DNA from: Chloroflexota bacterium
Lineage (GTDB): Bacteria > Chloroflexota > Limnocylindria > Limnocylindrales > CSP1-4
Assembly (NCBI GenBank): GCA_030271555.1
Contig: JARXKQ010000038.1
Coordinates: forward strand, 1 to 8,168
Reading direction: 5' to 3'
Length of the DNA stretch: 8,168 nucleotides
Every line of letters begins with the position of its first letter. Within the stretch, counting starts at the first letter, position 1. A program made the position numbers and the translations under genes. Of the stretch, positions 1-6,328 are shown one piece after another. The notes beneath the pieces were generated by a model. That model saw only the letters and a program-made list of their open reading frames with translations. It was not told the DNA's origin and searched no databases.

Positions 1-243
1 GACGCCGTCCCAGAAGAGGGCGACCCAGACCGATTCTCCTACTTGGGCGATGCCGATTGGGCCGTTGCCAGCGTCGATCAGGATGGATGCCACAGACCCG
101 GTTGGTGCGGGCGTGAGCGTTGGTGCGGCTGTTGGCGTTGGTGCTCCTGTCGGGCTGGGAGTAGGCGTAGACGCCGGCGTACGGCACGCCGCTACGACGA
201 GCGCGACAAGCGCCAGCGCGACTAGAGGTTGGCGAGCAGCCAC
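1..243 (-). CDS. Lipoprotein, probable Vgb/YncE-like beta-propeller (3' end beyond window)
   Basis: The frame is open from a GTG at 243-241 to the left edge, giving 81 visible codons. It begins MAARQPLVALALVALVVAAC, a lipoprotein signal peptide with one Arg, a Leu/Val/Ala core and lipobox VAAC (Cys20 would be lipidated). A Thr/Pro/Ser/Ala linker follows (about residues 21-50), then GPIGIAQVGESVWVALFWDG (residues 61-80), which resembles the first blade of streptogramin-lyase/YncE-type beta-propellers. The propeller call is an inference from this one partial repeat. The GTG start is chosen because GGAG (252-255) lies 8 nt upstream and because it gives a complete signal peptide. The first 22 nt overlap the end of the hydrolase gene, so the two are probably co-transcribed. 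The substrate or role is unknown. The protein should be anchored outside the membrane. Confidence 0.7.
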   Translation of the reverse strand, partial: MAARQPLVALALVALVVAACRTPASTPTPSPTGAPTPTAAPTLTPAPTGSVASILIDAGNGPIGIAQVGESVWVALFWDGV

Positions 244-1097
244 GCGTCGCGCTCCGTTCGCGCCTCTTGGGTCAACTCGTGGCCGGTATCGAAGTTCTGG
301 CGGGTGACGCCCGGACCCGCCGCTGCGGTGATTTCGTCGGCGATGTCGGCCGGGACATACTGGTCCAGCGACGCGAACTGCAGCAGCGTGGGCCGCCCAC
401 CGCTGCCGGCGAGCGACGTGACCAGGTCGTACGGCGCCAAAGCGGCGCGATAGGCGTCGGCGTCGTCCGTGATGGGCCAGTAACGGAGGTTCCAATCGGC
501 CCAATGGGCGGTGGAGGCCATCACGACCAGCGCGACGGGCCGCTCGTTGGCGGCGAACAGAGCTGCGCTGTACATCGCGCCGTAATCGTGGCCCACCAAG
601 GCGGTTCGCGCTGGGTCCACGGCCGGTTGCGCCAGCAGCAGGTCGTACGCAGCGTCGAGCATCGCGAGATCCGCCTCGACGGCGGTCTTGTCGTGCTCGA
701 TACCGCTCGGCGCGTCCTTCCACGCAAACGTCCCATCGACCAGCAGTGACACGCTGCCGTCGCTCGCCGCAAGCGCCTTGGCCTCATCGAGAAACTCGGT
801 CCGATTGCTCGTGGGCGCGCCGGTCTCGAGCCAGTGGAACCAGAGGATGCCGCGCGCCGACCCTGGGGCGGCGTCGGCTGGGGCGACGAGGTAGGCGGCG
901 GTGGTTCGGCCGCCGCTCTGGAAGGACAGGTCGGTCGTGTTGACCGTGACAATTGGCGTCGCTGACGGTGCGGCGGCGGTCGGACTGAGCCCCGGCGAGG
1001 AAGAAGGAGGAGTCAAAGTCGGGATTGGCGCAGGGGAGGCGCACGCGAACACAAGGAATGCCATGGACCCGACCCTCACTGCTTTCGGCAAGCGCAT
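222..1097 (-). CDS. Lipoprotein alpha/beta hydrolase with Asp at the nucleophile elbow
   Basis: This 291-aa protein starts at ATG 1097 and ends at TAG. The signal peptide has Arg/Lys in the first ten residues and lipobox VFAC (Cys19), followed by a Pro/Thr/Ser linker to about residue 50 and then a single alpha/beta-hydrolase domain. The nucleophile elbow reads LVGHDYGAMY with Asp171, where lipases carry Ser and dienelactone hydrolases Cys. Asp here is typical of epoxide hydrolases and haloalkane dehalogenases (GHDWG). The likely acid is Asp245 (FASLDQYVP) and the likely base His273 (DTGHEL). The oxyanion strand reads ILWFHWLE. Only about 74 residues separate Asp171 from Asp245, leaving little room for the usual cap domain. 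The overall layout is closer to the dienelactone hydrolase family. An upstream in-frame TTG at 1118 would add seven residues, but ATG gives the better signal peptide. There is no convincing Shine-Dalgarno, and the promoter candidate implies a very short leader. The substrate is unknown. Confidence 0.8.
   Translation of the reverse strand: MRLPKAVRVGSMAFLVFACASPAPIPTLTPPSSSPGLSPTAAAPSATPIVTVNTTDLSFQSGGRTTAAYLVAPADAAPGSARGILWFHWLETGAPTSNRTEFLDEAKALAASDGSVSLLVDGTFAWKDAPSGIEHDKTAVEADLAMLDAAYDLLLAQPAVDPARTALVGHDYGAMYSAALFAANERPVALVVMASTAHWADWNLRYWPITDDADAYRAALAPYDLVTSLAGSGGRPTLLQFASLDQYVPADIADEITAAAGPGVTRQNFDTGHELTQEARTERDAWLLANL
252..255 (-). promoter_or_regulatory. Ribosome binding site of the left-edge lipoprotein
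   Basis: GGAG on the minus strand ends 8 nt before the GTG at 243. It lies inside the hydrolase coding sequence, as expected for an overlapping operon. It decides the start of the left-edge lipoprotein, which has no ATG in a suitable place. Confidence 0.5.
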
Positions 1098-1114
1098 AAT
1101 GCGGTGGACTCTAA

Positions 1115-1126
1115 TCAACCGGTGGA
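1115..1126. promoter_or_regulatory. Candidate operator: imperfect palindrome in the divergent promoter
   Basis: TCAACCGGTGGA matches its own reverse complement at 10 of 12 positions around a perfect ACCGGT core. It lies wholly in the -35/-10 spacer of the hydrolase promoter candidate and next to the regulator start codon. The right arm CGGTGGA (1120-1126) is repeated exactly at 1102-1108, 18 bp away on the same strand. A dimeric winged-helix protein binding here could repress both genes. The GGTGGAG part may also simply be the regulator's ribosome binding site. Confidence 0.3.
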
Positions 1127-1127
1127 G
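1121..1127 (+). promoter_or_regulatory. Ribosome binding site of the winged-helix regulator
   Basis: GGTGGAG lies just upstream of ATG 1130. GGTG can pair with the anti-Shine-Dalgarno at about 5 nt spacing. It overlaps the right arm of the candidate operator. Confidence 0.4.
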
Positions 1128-1129
1128 AA

Positions 1130-1642
1130 ATGTCCATCACTGCCAAGCCTCCCGAGCGCGATGCCACGCCGGCTGAGATGCGCGCCCTTGCCAATCCACT
1201 GCGTCTGCGCATTCTGCGCCTGACGCTTGATAAGGCGCTGACCAACAAGGAGCTGGCCGATCGATTGGGGCGCGACCCCGGCACAGTGCTGCATCACGTC
1301 CGCGTGCTTGCGCGCGGTGGCTTCCTGGAGGCGGGCAAAGTTCGCCCGGGCCGGCGCGGCGCCCTTGAGCGGCCGTATCGCGCCACCGGCAAGTCGTGGC
1401 GCATTCGGATGCGGCCCGGCCGCGACTACACGGCGTCCGTGCTCGACGCCGTGCGCGATGAGATCGACGAGAGCGGCGCGGCGGCGCTGACGATGCTGCG
1501 GCTGGGCGTGCGCCTGGGCGATGCCGACCTCGAGGAGCTGCGCCATCGCGTGGGCGAGCTGGGCGATGAGTTCGTCGCTCGCGACGACCCGGCGGGCACA
1601 CCCGTGGGCATCCTCGCGACCGTCTACCGGCGCGAACCCTGA
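1130..1642 (+). CDS. ArsR-like winged-helix transcriptional regulator
   Basis: This 170-aa cytoplasmic protein has an N-terminal winged helix. Residues 15-35 (MRALANPLRLRILRL) match the first helices of ArsR/HTH_20 regulators. TNKELADRLG (38-47) and PGTVLHHVRVLARGGFL (50-66) form the helix-turn-helix, and the Arg/Lys-rich stretch at 70-97 is the wing. Residues 100-150 look like dimerisation helices ending in an LxELGDEF segment. No Cys pair for metal sensing is visible, so it is not a metal-type ArsR; the ligand, if any, is unknown. The ATG at 1130 follows GGTGGAG (1121-1127). The gene is divergent from the hydrolase with 32 bp between start codons, which makes the hydrolase-lipoprotein operon its most likely target. 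Its last 19 nt overlap the end of the convergent Mur ligase gene. Confidence 0.82.
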   Translation: MSITAKPPERDATPAEMRALANPLRLRILRLTLDKALTNKELADRLGRDPGTVLHHVRVLARGGFLEAGKVRPGRRGALERPYRATGKSWRIRMRPGRDYTASVLDAVRDEIDESGAAALTMLRLGVRLGDADLEELRHRVGELGDEFVARDDPAGTPVGILATVYRREP

Positions 1643-3372
1643 GTCGTGGCTGACCTGAAGTCGGCCAGCGCGGCGACGTCATTGGCCGGCATGAAGCCGA
1701 CCTTGTCGAGGTAGTCGGCGACCTCCTCGCGGTGGGCGTGGCACATCAGGACCACGACGCGCGGCTCATCGCTCTGATCGGCAGCGAAACGTCCAGGCGT
1801 TTCGAGCTCGTCGCGCAACGCGGTCGCCTCGTCGATGTAGACCGGCACCGCCGCGGGGTTCGCGCCACCGGCACGGAAGCCCGCGCGCAGCTCGCCCAGC
1901 GTGCTCTCGCGCGACCGCCCGCGCAGGAACGGCAAATCCTCCTTGAGCGCCAGCTGGTCGGCGCGCTGCGCTGCGGTCCGGGCCAATTCGCGCAGCTGAT
2001 CATCGGGCCGGTCGCCGGCGCTGCCCACGATCAGCGACAGCGTCGCTCGCCGTTTGCCGCGCTTACCAATGAGCGCCTCGACGGTGTCCAGCAGCACCGT
2101 CAGGCCGGCGACGTTGTGTGCGTAATCGATGACCACGAGTGTGTTGTCGCGGCGATAGAGATTCAGCCGACCCGGCATCAGGTCGGGCGAGATGCGGAAG
2201 TCGCGCAGCCCGGCCGCCACCTGGTCGGCGGTGAAGCCAAGTGCGCGTGCACCGGCGGCGGCAGCGAGCGCATTGGCGATGTTGTGCCGCGCCAGCCCGC
2301 CCAGCGTCGCCGGTACCTCTGCCGCCGCCACGATCTTGCGCGACCTATCGCCGGTGACGTCGACCAGCCACCCGTCCTTGTGAATGAAAGCGCGGCCGCC
2401 GCGCCGCAGGTGACGCCGCAGCCCATCGCCCTTGGCGCTCTCGCTGAACAGCACGACCTTCGCTTTCACCCGGGCGCCCACGTTGGCAACCAGCTGGTCG
2501 TCGGCGTTGAGCACGACCATTCCGCTGGGCCGGGTGACGCGGCAGATGACCGACTTCACCTCGGCCAGCTCAGGCAGCGTGTGCAGCCCCTGCAGGTCGA
2601 GGTGGTCGGCGCTGATGTTGGTCAAGATGCTCACATCGTTTGACTCGTAGCCCAGCCCGCGCAACAGGATCCCGCCGCGCGCCGTTTCAAGCACGGCGAG
2701 ATCTACCTGTGGTTGGCTGAGCACCGCCCGGGCGCCCTGTGGGCCGGTGTAGTCGCCCGCCTCGGTGAGCACCTCGTCGACGTAGACGCCGTCGGTCGTG
2801 GTCGTGCCGACATGTTGCCCGGCCAGGCGCGCGATGTGCGTGACCATGCGCGTGGTCGTGCTTTTGCCGTTGGTGCCGCTGATGCTGATCATGGGCACGC
2901 GCTTGCCGTCCCGGTTGCGCATCTTGGTGAGCACGGCGTCGGTCAACCACTCGGGCGGTGGCCCATCAGCCGTGCGTATCTGCTCGACTGCGCGCGCGAA
3001 GAGACGCCCCGTGGAACCGTTCGCGTCGGCTATCCGCAGCGCGGCGCGGGCGATCATCTCGGCCTGATCGCGCGCCTGCCAGGGATAGGCGACGACCCAG
3101 CGGCCGGGCTCGCTTGTGCGGTGAATCGTCACCGGCACGCGGCGGTCAAGCGCCGAGCGATGTAGCCGGCGAACGGCGTTGGCCAACGTGACCACTGATG
3201 ACGGCGCGTCGCTGGGACGCACGGTCGCTCCCAGCCGAACCAGGGCATATGGCTCGGGCATGCGCGACCCGTACCACGTCCGCCGCCGGCCCACGACAAC
3301 CTCAATGCGGATGGCAGGCTCGAGCAGATAGATATTCGGACCATCGAGGACACGGATTTCGACCAGGCGCAC
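1624..3372 (-). CDS. Cyanophycin-synthetase-like Mur ligase lacking the ATP-grasp domain
   Basis: A 582-aa ligase expected to form amide bonds using ATP in the cytoplasm. The N-terminus (VEIRVLDGPNIYLLEPAIRI, 4-23) resembles the N-terminal domain of cyanophycin synthetase. The ATP-grasp module that separates this from the Mur ligase part in CphA (about 870 aa) is absent. The Mur ligase core begins near residue 158: P-loop SGTNGKSTTT (165-174), ETARGGILLRGLGY (229-242), TNISADHLDLQG (251-262), VLNADD (287-292), RHNIANALAAA (362-372). The C-terminal domain has DYAHN (416-420) and the CphA-type LKEDLPFLRGRSRE signature (476-489). All expected ATP and Mg sites look intact, so an active enzyme is likely, but it cannot be a complete cyanophycin synthetase. 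It is not MurT-like, because the C-terminal signature differs. The start is GTG 3372, without a clear Shine-Dalgarno; TATACT lies 9 nt upstream. The substrate is unknown. The gene is divergent from a carboxypeptidase-G2-like peptidase. Confidence 0.85.
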   Translation of the reverse strand: MRLVEIRVLDGPNIYLLEPAIRIEVVVGRRRTWYGSRMPEPYALVRLGATVRPSDAPSSVVTLANAVRRLHRSALDRRVPVTIHRTSEPGRWVVAYPWQARDQAEMIARAALRIADANGSTGRLFARAVEQIRTADGPPPEWLTDAVLTKMRNRDGKRVPMISISGTNGKSTTTRMVTHIARLAGQHVGTTTTDGVYVDEVLTEAGDYTGPQGARAVLSQPQVDLAVLETARGGILLRGLGYESNDVSILTNISADHLDLQGLHTLPELAEVKSVICRVTRPSGMVVLNADDQLVANVGARVKAKVVLFSESAKGDGLRRHLRRGGRAFIHKDGWLVDVTGDRSRKIVAAAEVPATLGGLARHNIANALAAAAGARALGFTADQVAAGLRDFRISPDLMPGRLNLYRRDNTLVVIDYAHNVAGLTVLLDTVEALIGKRGKRRATLSLIVGSAGDRPDDQLRELARTAAQRADQLALKEDLPFLRGRSRESTLGELRAGFRAGGANPAAVPVYIDEATALRDELETPGRFAADQSDEPRVVVLMCHAHREEVADYLDKVGFMPANDVAALADFRSATTQGSRR

Positions 3373-3381
3373 GGTCGCCCG

Positions 3382-3387
3382 AGTATA
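3382..3387 (-). promoter_or_regulatory. Candidate -10 box of the Mur ligase gene
   Basis: TATACT on the minus strand (5 of 6 to TATAAT) is part of a small AT-rich island in very GC-rich sequence between the two divergent starts. Transcription would begin near 3375, only a few nt before the GTG at 3372, which again suggests a nearly leaderless mRNA. I see no -35 box at the right distance. On the other strand the same island (TATATG, 3384-3389) could serve the peptidase gene. Confidence 0.3.
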
Positions 3388-3410
3388 TGAACCTCCGGTA
3401 CCCTGCCGCC

Positions 3411-4616
3411 ATGGTTACCGATGCACAGCTCGCCGAACTGCAGACGGCCTTGACCGCCATGCAGGCCGACTACCTGGCCGACCTCAAGCGTCTCGTCAAC
3501 ATCGACTGCGGCACGTACACCAAGGCTGGCGTCGACGAAGTGGGGCGATGGGTGGCCGCACAGTTGCGCGACCTGGGCGCGGACGTGACCGTTCTCCAGC
3601 ACGAAACCTTGGGCGACACCGTCGTCGGGGTCTTGGAAGGGCGGGGCAGGGGCCGGGCCGTGTTGGTCGGCCATCTCGACACGGTGTTCGAGGCGGGCAC
3701 CGTCGCTGAGCGGCCGTTCGTCATCGAAGACGGGCGCGCCTACGGGCCGGGCGTCGACGACATGAAAGGCGGGCTGCTGACGGGCCTGTATGCGTTGCGC
3801 GTCCTGCGCTCGACGCGCGGCGGCGGCGCGCCGGCAGACTGGCTGCCATTCGAGCGGCTCACCTTCGTGGCCAATCCTGACGAGGAGATCGGCTCGCCCT
3901 CGAGCACGCCGCACATCGAGGTCGCGGCGCGCGACGCCACCGTCGCGTTCGTCCTCGAGTCGGCGCGTGAGAACGGCGACATCGTCAGCGCGCGCAAGGG
4001 CATCGCCGATTTCCGCCTCACCGTGCTGGGCCGCGCCGCGCATGCCGGCGTCGAACCGGAGAAGGGCCGCAGCGCGACTTTGGAGGCGGCCCACAAGACG
4101 CTCGCCCTGCATGCCCTCAACGGCCGCTGGCCGGGCGTCACCGTCAACGTCGGCGCACTCAATGGCGGGACGCGGCCCAACATCGTTGCCGAGAAGTGCG
4201 AGCTTCACGTCGACGTCCGCGCCACGACCGTCAACAGTCTCGACGAGGTGGAAGCGCAGATCCGGGCGATCGCGGAAGGCTCGACCGTGCCCGATACGAC
4301 TTGCACCCTCGAGCGGCTGCACCACTGGCTGCCCATGGAGAAAACGCCGCCGACCGCCGCCCTGGCGGACTTGGCGATCAGCCTGGCCGGGAGAATCGGT
4401 TTCGAACTGCGCGACGCTGCCACTGGGGGCGCGTCAGACGCGAACACGACGTCCGGCATGGGCGTGCCATCACTCGATGGCCTTGGCCCAGTGGGTGGCG
4501 CGGATCACGCGCCGGGCGAATACCTCGAGGTCGAGTCGATCGTGCCGCGCACGACCCTGTTCGCGGCGCTGCTATTGGCCGCGGCCGAGCCGGAGGCCGA
4601 CTTCCCGAGCGCCTAG
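3411..4616 (+). CDS. M20 family metallopeptidase, carboxypeptidase G2-like
   Basis: A 401-aa di-zinc hydrolase of the M20 family, which removes C-terminal amino acids or cleaves N-acyl amino acids. Every metal and catalytic residue can be placed by family comparison: GHLDTV gives His88 and Asp90; GPGVDDMKGG gives bridging Asp117; NPDEEIG gives general base Glu158 and Glu159; FVLESARENGD gives Glu183; GGADHAPGE gives the last ligand His366. A lid/dimer domain lies at about 196-310, with KGIADF (196-201) and RAAHAG (208-213; His211 is the residue that reaches the partner active site in carboxypeptidase G2). There is no signal peptide, so it is probably cytoplasmic. ATG 3411 is chosen as the start. 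ATG 3387 is also in frame and adds eight residues, and neither has a clear Shine-Dalgarno. The gene is divergent from the Mur ligase, so amide-bond formation and hydrolysis are encoded side by side. Substrate specificity (Glu release or otherwise) cannot be read from the sequence. Confidence 0.87.
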   Translation: MVTDAQLAELQTALTAMQADYLADLKRLVNIDCGTYTKAGVDEVGRWVAAQLRDLGADVTVLQHETLGDTVVGVLEGRGRGRAVLVGHLDTVFEAGTVAERPFVIEDGRAYGPGVDDMKGGLLTGLYALRVLRSTRGGGAPADWLPFERLTFVANPDEEIGSPSSTPHIEVAARDATVAFVLESARENGDIVSARKGIADFRLTVLGRAAHAGVEPEKGRSATLEAAHKTLALHALNGRWPGVTVNVGALNGGTRPNIVAEKCELHVDVRATTVNSLDEVEAQIRAIAEGSTVPDTTCTLERLHHWLPMEKTPPTAALADLAISLAGRIGFELRDAATGGASDANTTSGMGVPSLDGLGPVGGADHAPGEYLEVESIVPRTTLFAALLLAAAEPEADFPSA

Positions 4617-4632
4617 CGCTGTGCCTAGCGCT
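4608..4632. terminator. Hairpin and 10-bp direct repeat spanning two convergent stop codons
   Basis: GCCTAGCGCT occurs at 4611-4620 and again at 4623-4632. The first copy holds the TAG of the M20 gene; the second holds the TAG of the sedolisin on the other strand. Because AGCGCT is self-complementary, the two copies can pair as a 6-bp stem (4615-4620 with 4627-4632) around a 6-nt loop. A 5-bp alternative is AGCGC-CTA-GCGCT (4608-4620). The position between convergent genes 8 bp apart suits a bidirectional terminator, but there is no T-tract on either side, so it is not a typical intrinsic terminator. Confidence 0.3.
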
Positions 4633-6328
4633 TGAGCAGGTCCACGATCGCGCGCGCCAGCGGGGCGACGCGCGGTGTGCCCAGTCCGGTCGAGTAGTCC
4701 CAACCCTGGGCCGCGGAGTAGAGCAGGTTGCCGCCACGGATGACGTCGTGGAACACGGCGCCGGCGGGCTGCTCAGTGGAGAGCTGGTAGAGCACCGGGG
4801 CGAGCGGTCCAAGCGCGGCGACACCTTCGTTCTTGGCGAGCTGTTGCGTGAGCAGCATCGACGCTGCCCAGAATGGCGCCGCAGCGCTCGTGCCGCCCAC
4901 TTGGCCCCTGACCAGGCCCTGGTCGGGATCGGTTTAGGTCACAACGAAGCCACTTGAGGGATCGGCCGGGCCGGCAACATCGGGCACCTGGCGCCTGCCA
5001 TTGCTCGACGAGTTGTTGACGCCGGCGCCCACCTGCCAATCGGGCCGTTCGACGAACGAAGACAGGCCGCCGCCACCACCGGAACCGCCCAGCGGCTCCT
5101 CCCAGCCCGCCTCATCGACGTATGTGCCGTCCTCGCGCATGGTCAGGAACGTGCCGCCCACGCTGATCACACTGGGGCTGCCTGACGGCCAGTCGACGCC
5201 CGGCGTCAGGTCGCGCTCCATGGGGTTGTCTGAAACGTTGACGCGCCGGCAGTCAAACGCCGCGTCGTCGCCCGACGACGTGAAGACGCTCAGTCCTGCG
5301 GCGAAGGCTGCAGCGAACTCGCGCTGCTCGGCGCGCATCGCCGAGAGGCTGCTCTGGTTCTCACATAACCCCCAGCTGATGCTCACGATCTGGGCACGGC
5401 CGTCGGCGACGATGCGCGACATCGTTGGTGCGAAGCCGTCGCTGGTGTTTGGGCCCTCGTACGAAATGATCTGGGCCTGCGGCGCGATGCCCCGGATGAC
5501 CTGGATGTCCAGCGCCACCTCGCCTGAGCCATCGCCGAGCTCCTCGGCCCCGCCCTCGAGATGGACGACGTCAACCGGCGGTGCGCCGTGAATGCCGAAG
5601 GTCTGATCGAAAAGCGTCACATCGCTGGGCGTGAATTTGTCGAACGACACGATGGCGATCGTCATCCCCTCGCCGTGCAGCCCGGCGTCGTGGAGCGGCT
5701 GGATCTCGTAAGCGGCCGCGACCGTGTCCGGCAACAGGCCATCGCCGGCGCCCGCCGCTACTGGGACGGGCACGTTGGCCGGCCGGATGAGCGGCTCAGT
5801 GTTCAGGCCCAGGACGGCATCGACATCTGTGCCCAACTCCGCGGGCACAACCACGGCACCGACCGGCACGTGATACCGAGTTCCGGCCGCGTTCTGCCAG
5901 TCGACGAAGTCAACACCGAGCAGTCCACTCACGGCCGCGGCGGTACCGCTGACTGCCACCGATGTTCGCTGCGGCATTACCTCCACCGCGAGGCCGGCGC
6001 TCTTCAGCCAGGCCACGATGGCCGCGATCCGCGCGTCGGGCAACCCGAAGCGACTCCCAAACTGTGCCGGCGTCAGGAAGTGCTGGTAGCTGCTCGAGCC
6101 GGGCGTTACGAGGTCGCGCAGATAGCGATCGAGATCAGTCGCGCCAGGCAGCCGCAGGCTGACCGTGAACTGGACCTGCTCGCCCGCGGCGGTGGACCCC
6201 AGGCGGGTGGGATCCGACTGACCGGCAGGCTGAGAAGCCCCGGGCGTCAGCGCCTTCTGCGAGGGGGGTTGGCCGGCGCATGCGGCCAGTAGTGCGACGA
6301 GCGGCAGCACCGCGAGCAGGAGTTTCAC
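4625..6328 (-). pseudogene. Lipoprotein sedolisin (S53 serine-carboxyl peptidase) with in-frame TAA
   Basis: The frame spans 568 codons from GTG 6328 to TAG 4625, interrupted once by TAA at 4936-4934 (codon 465). A signal peptide ends in lipobox LAAC (Cys17). Residues about 50-180 match the activation prodomain of kumamolisin-type proteases (YQHFLTPAQFGSRFG, 81-95). The catalytic domain has GEVALDIQV with Glu270 and Asp274, and SSGDDA with oxyanion Asp354. After the stop the same frame continues to GGTSAAAP with the nucleophile Ser481, then HDVIRGGN and GWDYSTGLGTP, the calcium-site region. A protein stopped at codon 464 would lack the nucleophile and calcium site. Both sides align with the family without gap or frameshift, so this looks like a point nonsense change or a base-call error (for example TAC to TAA). 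Reinitiation at GTG 4900, after AGGGG, would make a 91-aa fragment, which is less likely. The start overlaps the upstream gene's stop as GTGA. Intact enzymes of this family are acid proteases outside the cell. Confidence 0.8.
4934..4936 (-). other. Premature in-frame TAA in the sedolisin
   Basis: Minus-strand codons around it read GTT GTG ACC TAA ACC GAT CCC. The family expects continuous coding here, in the loop leading to the catalytic Ser 16 codons later. It is one substitution from TAC or TAT (Tyr), CAA, GAA or AAA. No other gene in the window ends in TAA. Confidence 0.85.

Larger units (their letters stand above)
1108..1136 (-). promoter_or_regulatory. Candidate sigma70-type promoter of the hydrolase operon
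   Basis: Read on the minus strand, TGGACA (1136-1131; 5 of 6 to TTGACA) and TAGAGT (1113-1108; 4 of 6 to TATAAT) are separated by exactly 17 bp. Transcription would start near 1101, about 4 nt before the hydrolase ATG, so the mRNA would be close to leaderless. The -35 box overlaps the start codon of the divergent regulator. For the regulator itself only a lone CATAAT (1095-1100, plus strand) is visible as a -10 candidate, with no -35. Sequence match only. Confidence 0.35.

Noticed and set aside
95..180. Short imperfect repeats around GGTGCG/GTTGGTG
   Set aside because: They encode the Thr/Pro/Ala lipoprotein linker. The repetition is codon-level low complexity, not an independent DNA repeat.
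1732..2643. 303-codon plus-strand open frame inside the Mur ligase gene
   Set aside because: The Mur ligase on the other strand has all its motifs. This frame has low-complexity Arg/Gln/Val-rich composition and no motif.
3198..3410. N-terminal extension of the M20 peptidase
   Set aside because: It overlaps the Mur ligase N-terminus on the other strand, and M20 homologues begin near the ATG at 3411 (or 3387).
3129..4325. 398-codon open frame on the minus strand opposite the M20 gene
   Set aside because: It is antisense to an M20 gene with every catalytic residue present, is rich in Arg, Ala, Asp and His as GC-rich shadow frames are, and shows no domain I recognise.
4934..4936. TAA reassigned to an amino acid
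   Set aside because: TAA reassignment is not known in bacteria, and seven genes without an internal TAA in a GC-rich window say little. A nonsense change or sequence error is simpler.
5561..6292. 243-codon plus-strand open frame opposite the sedolisin
   Set aside because: Shadow of the sedolisin prodomain and catalytic domain; Arg/Gly-rich, with no recognisable motif.
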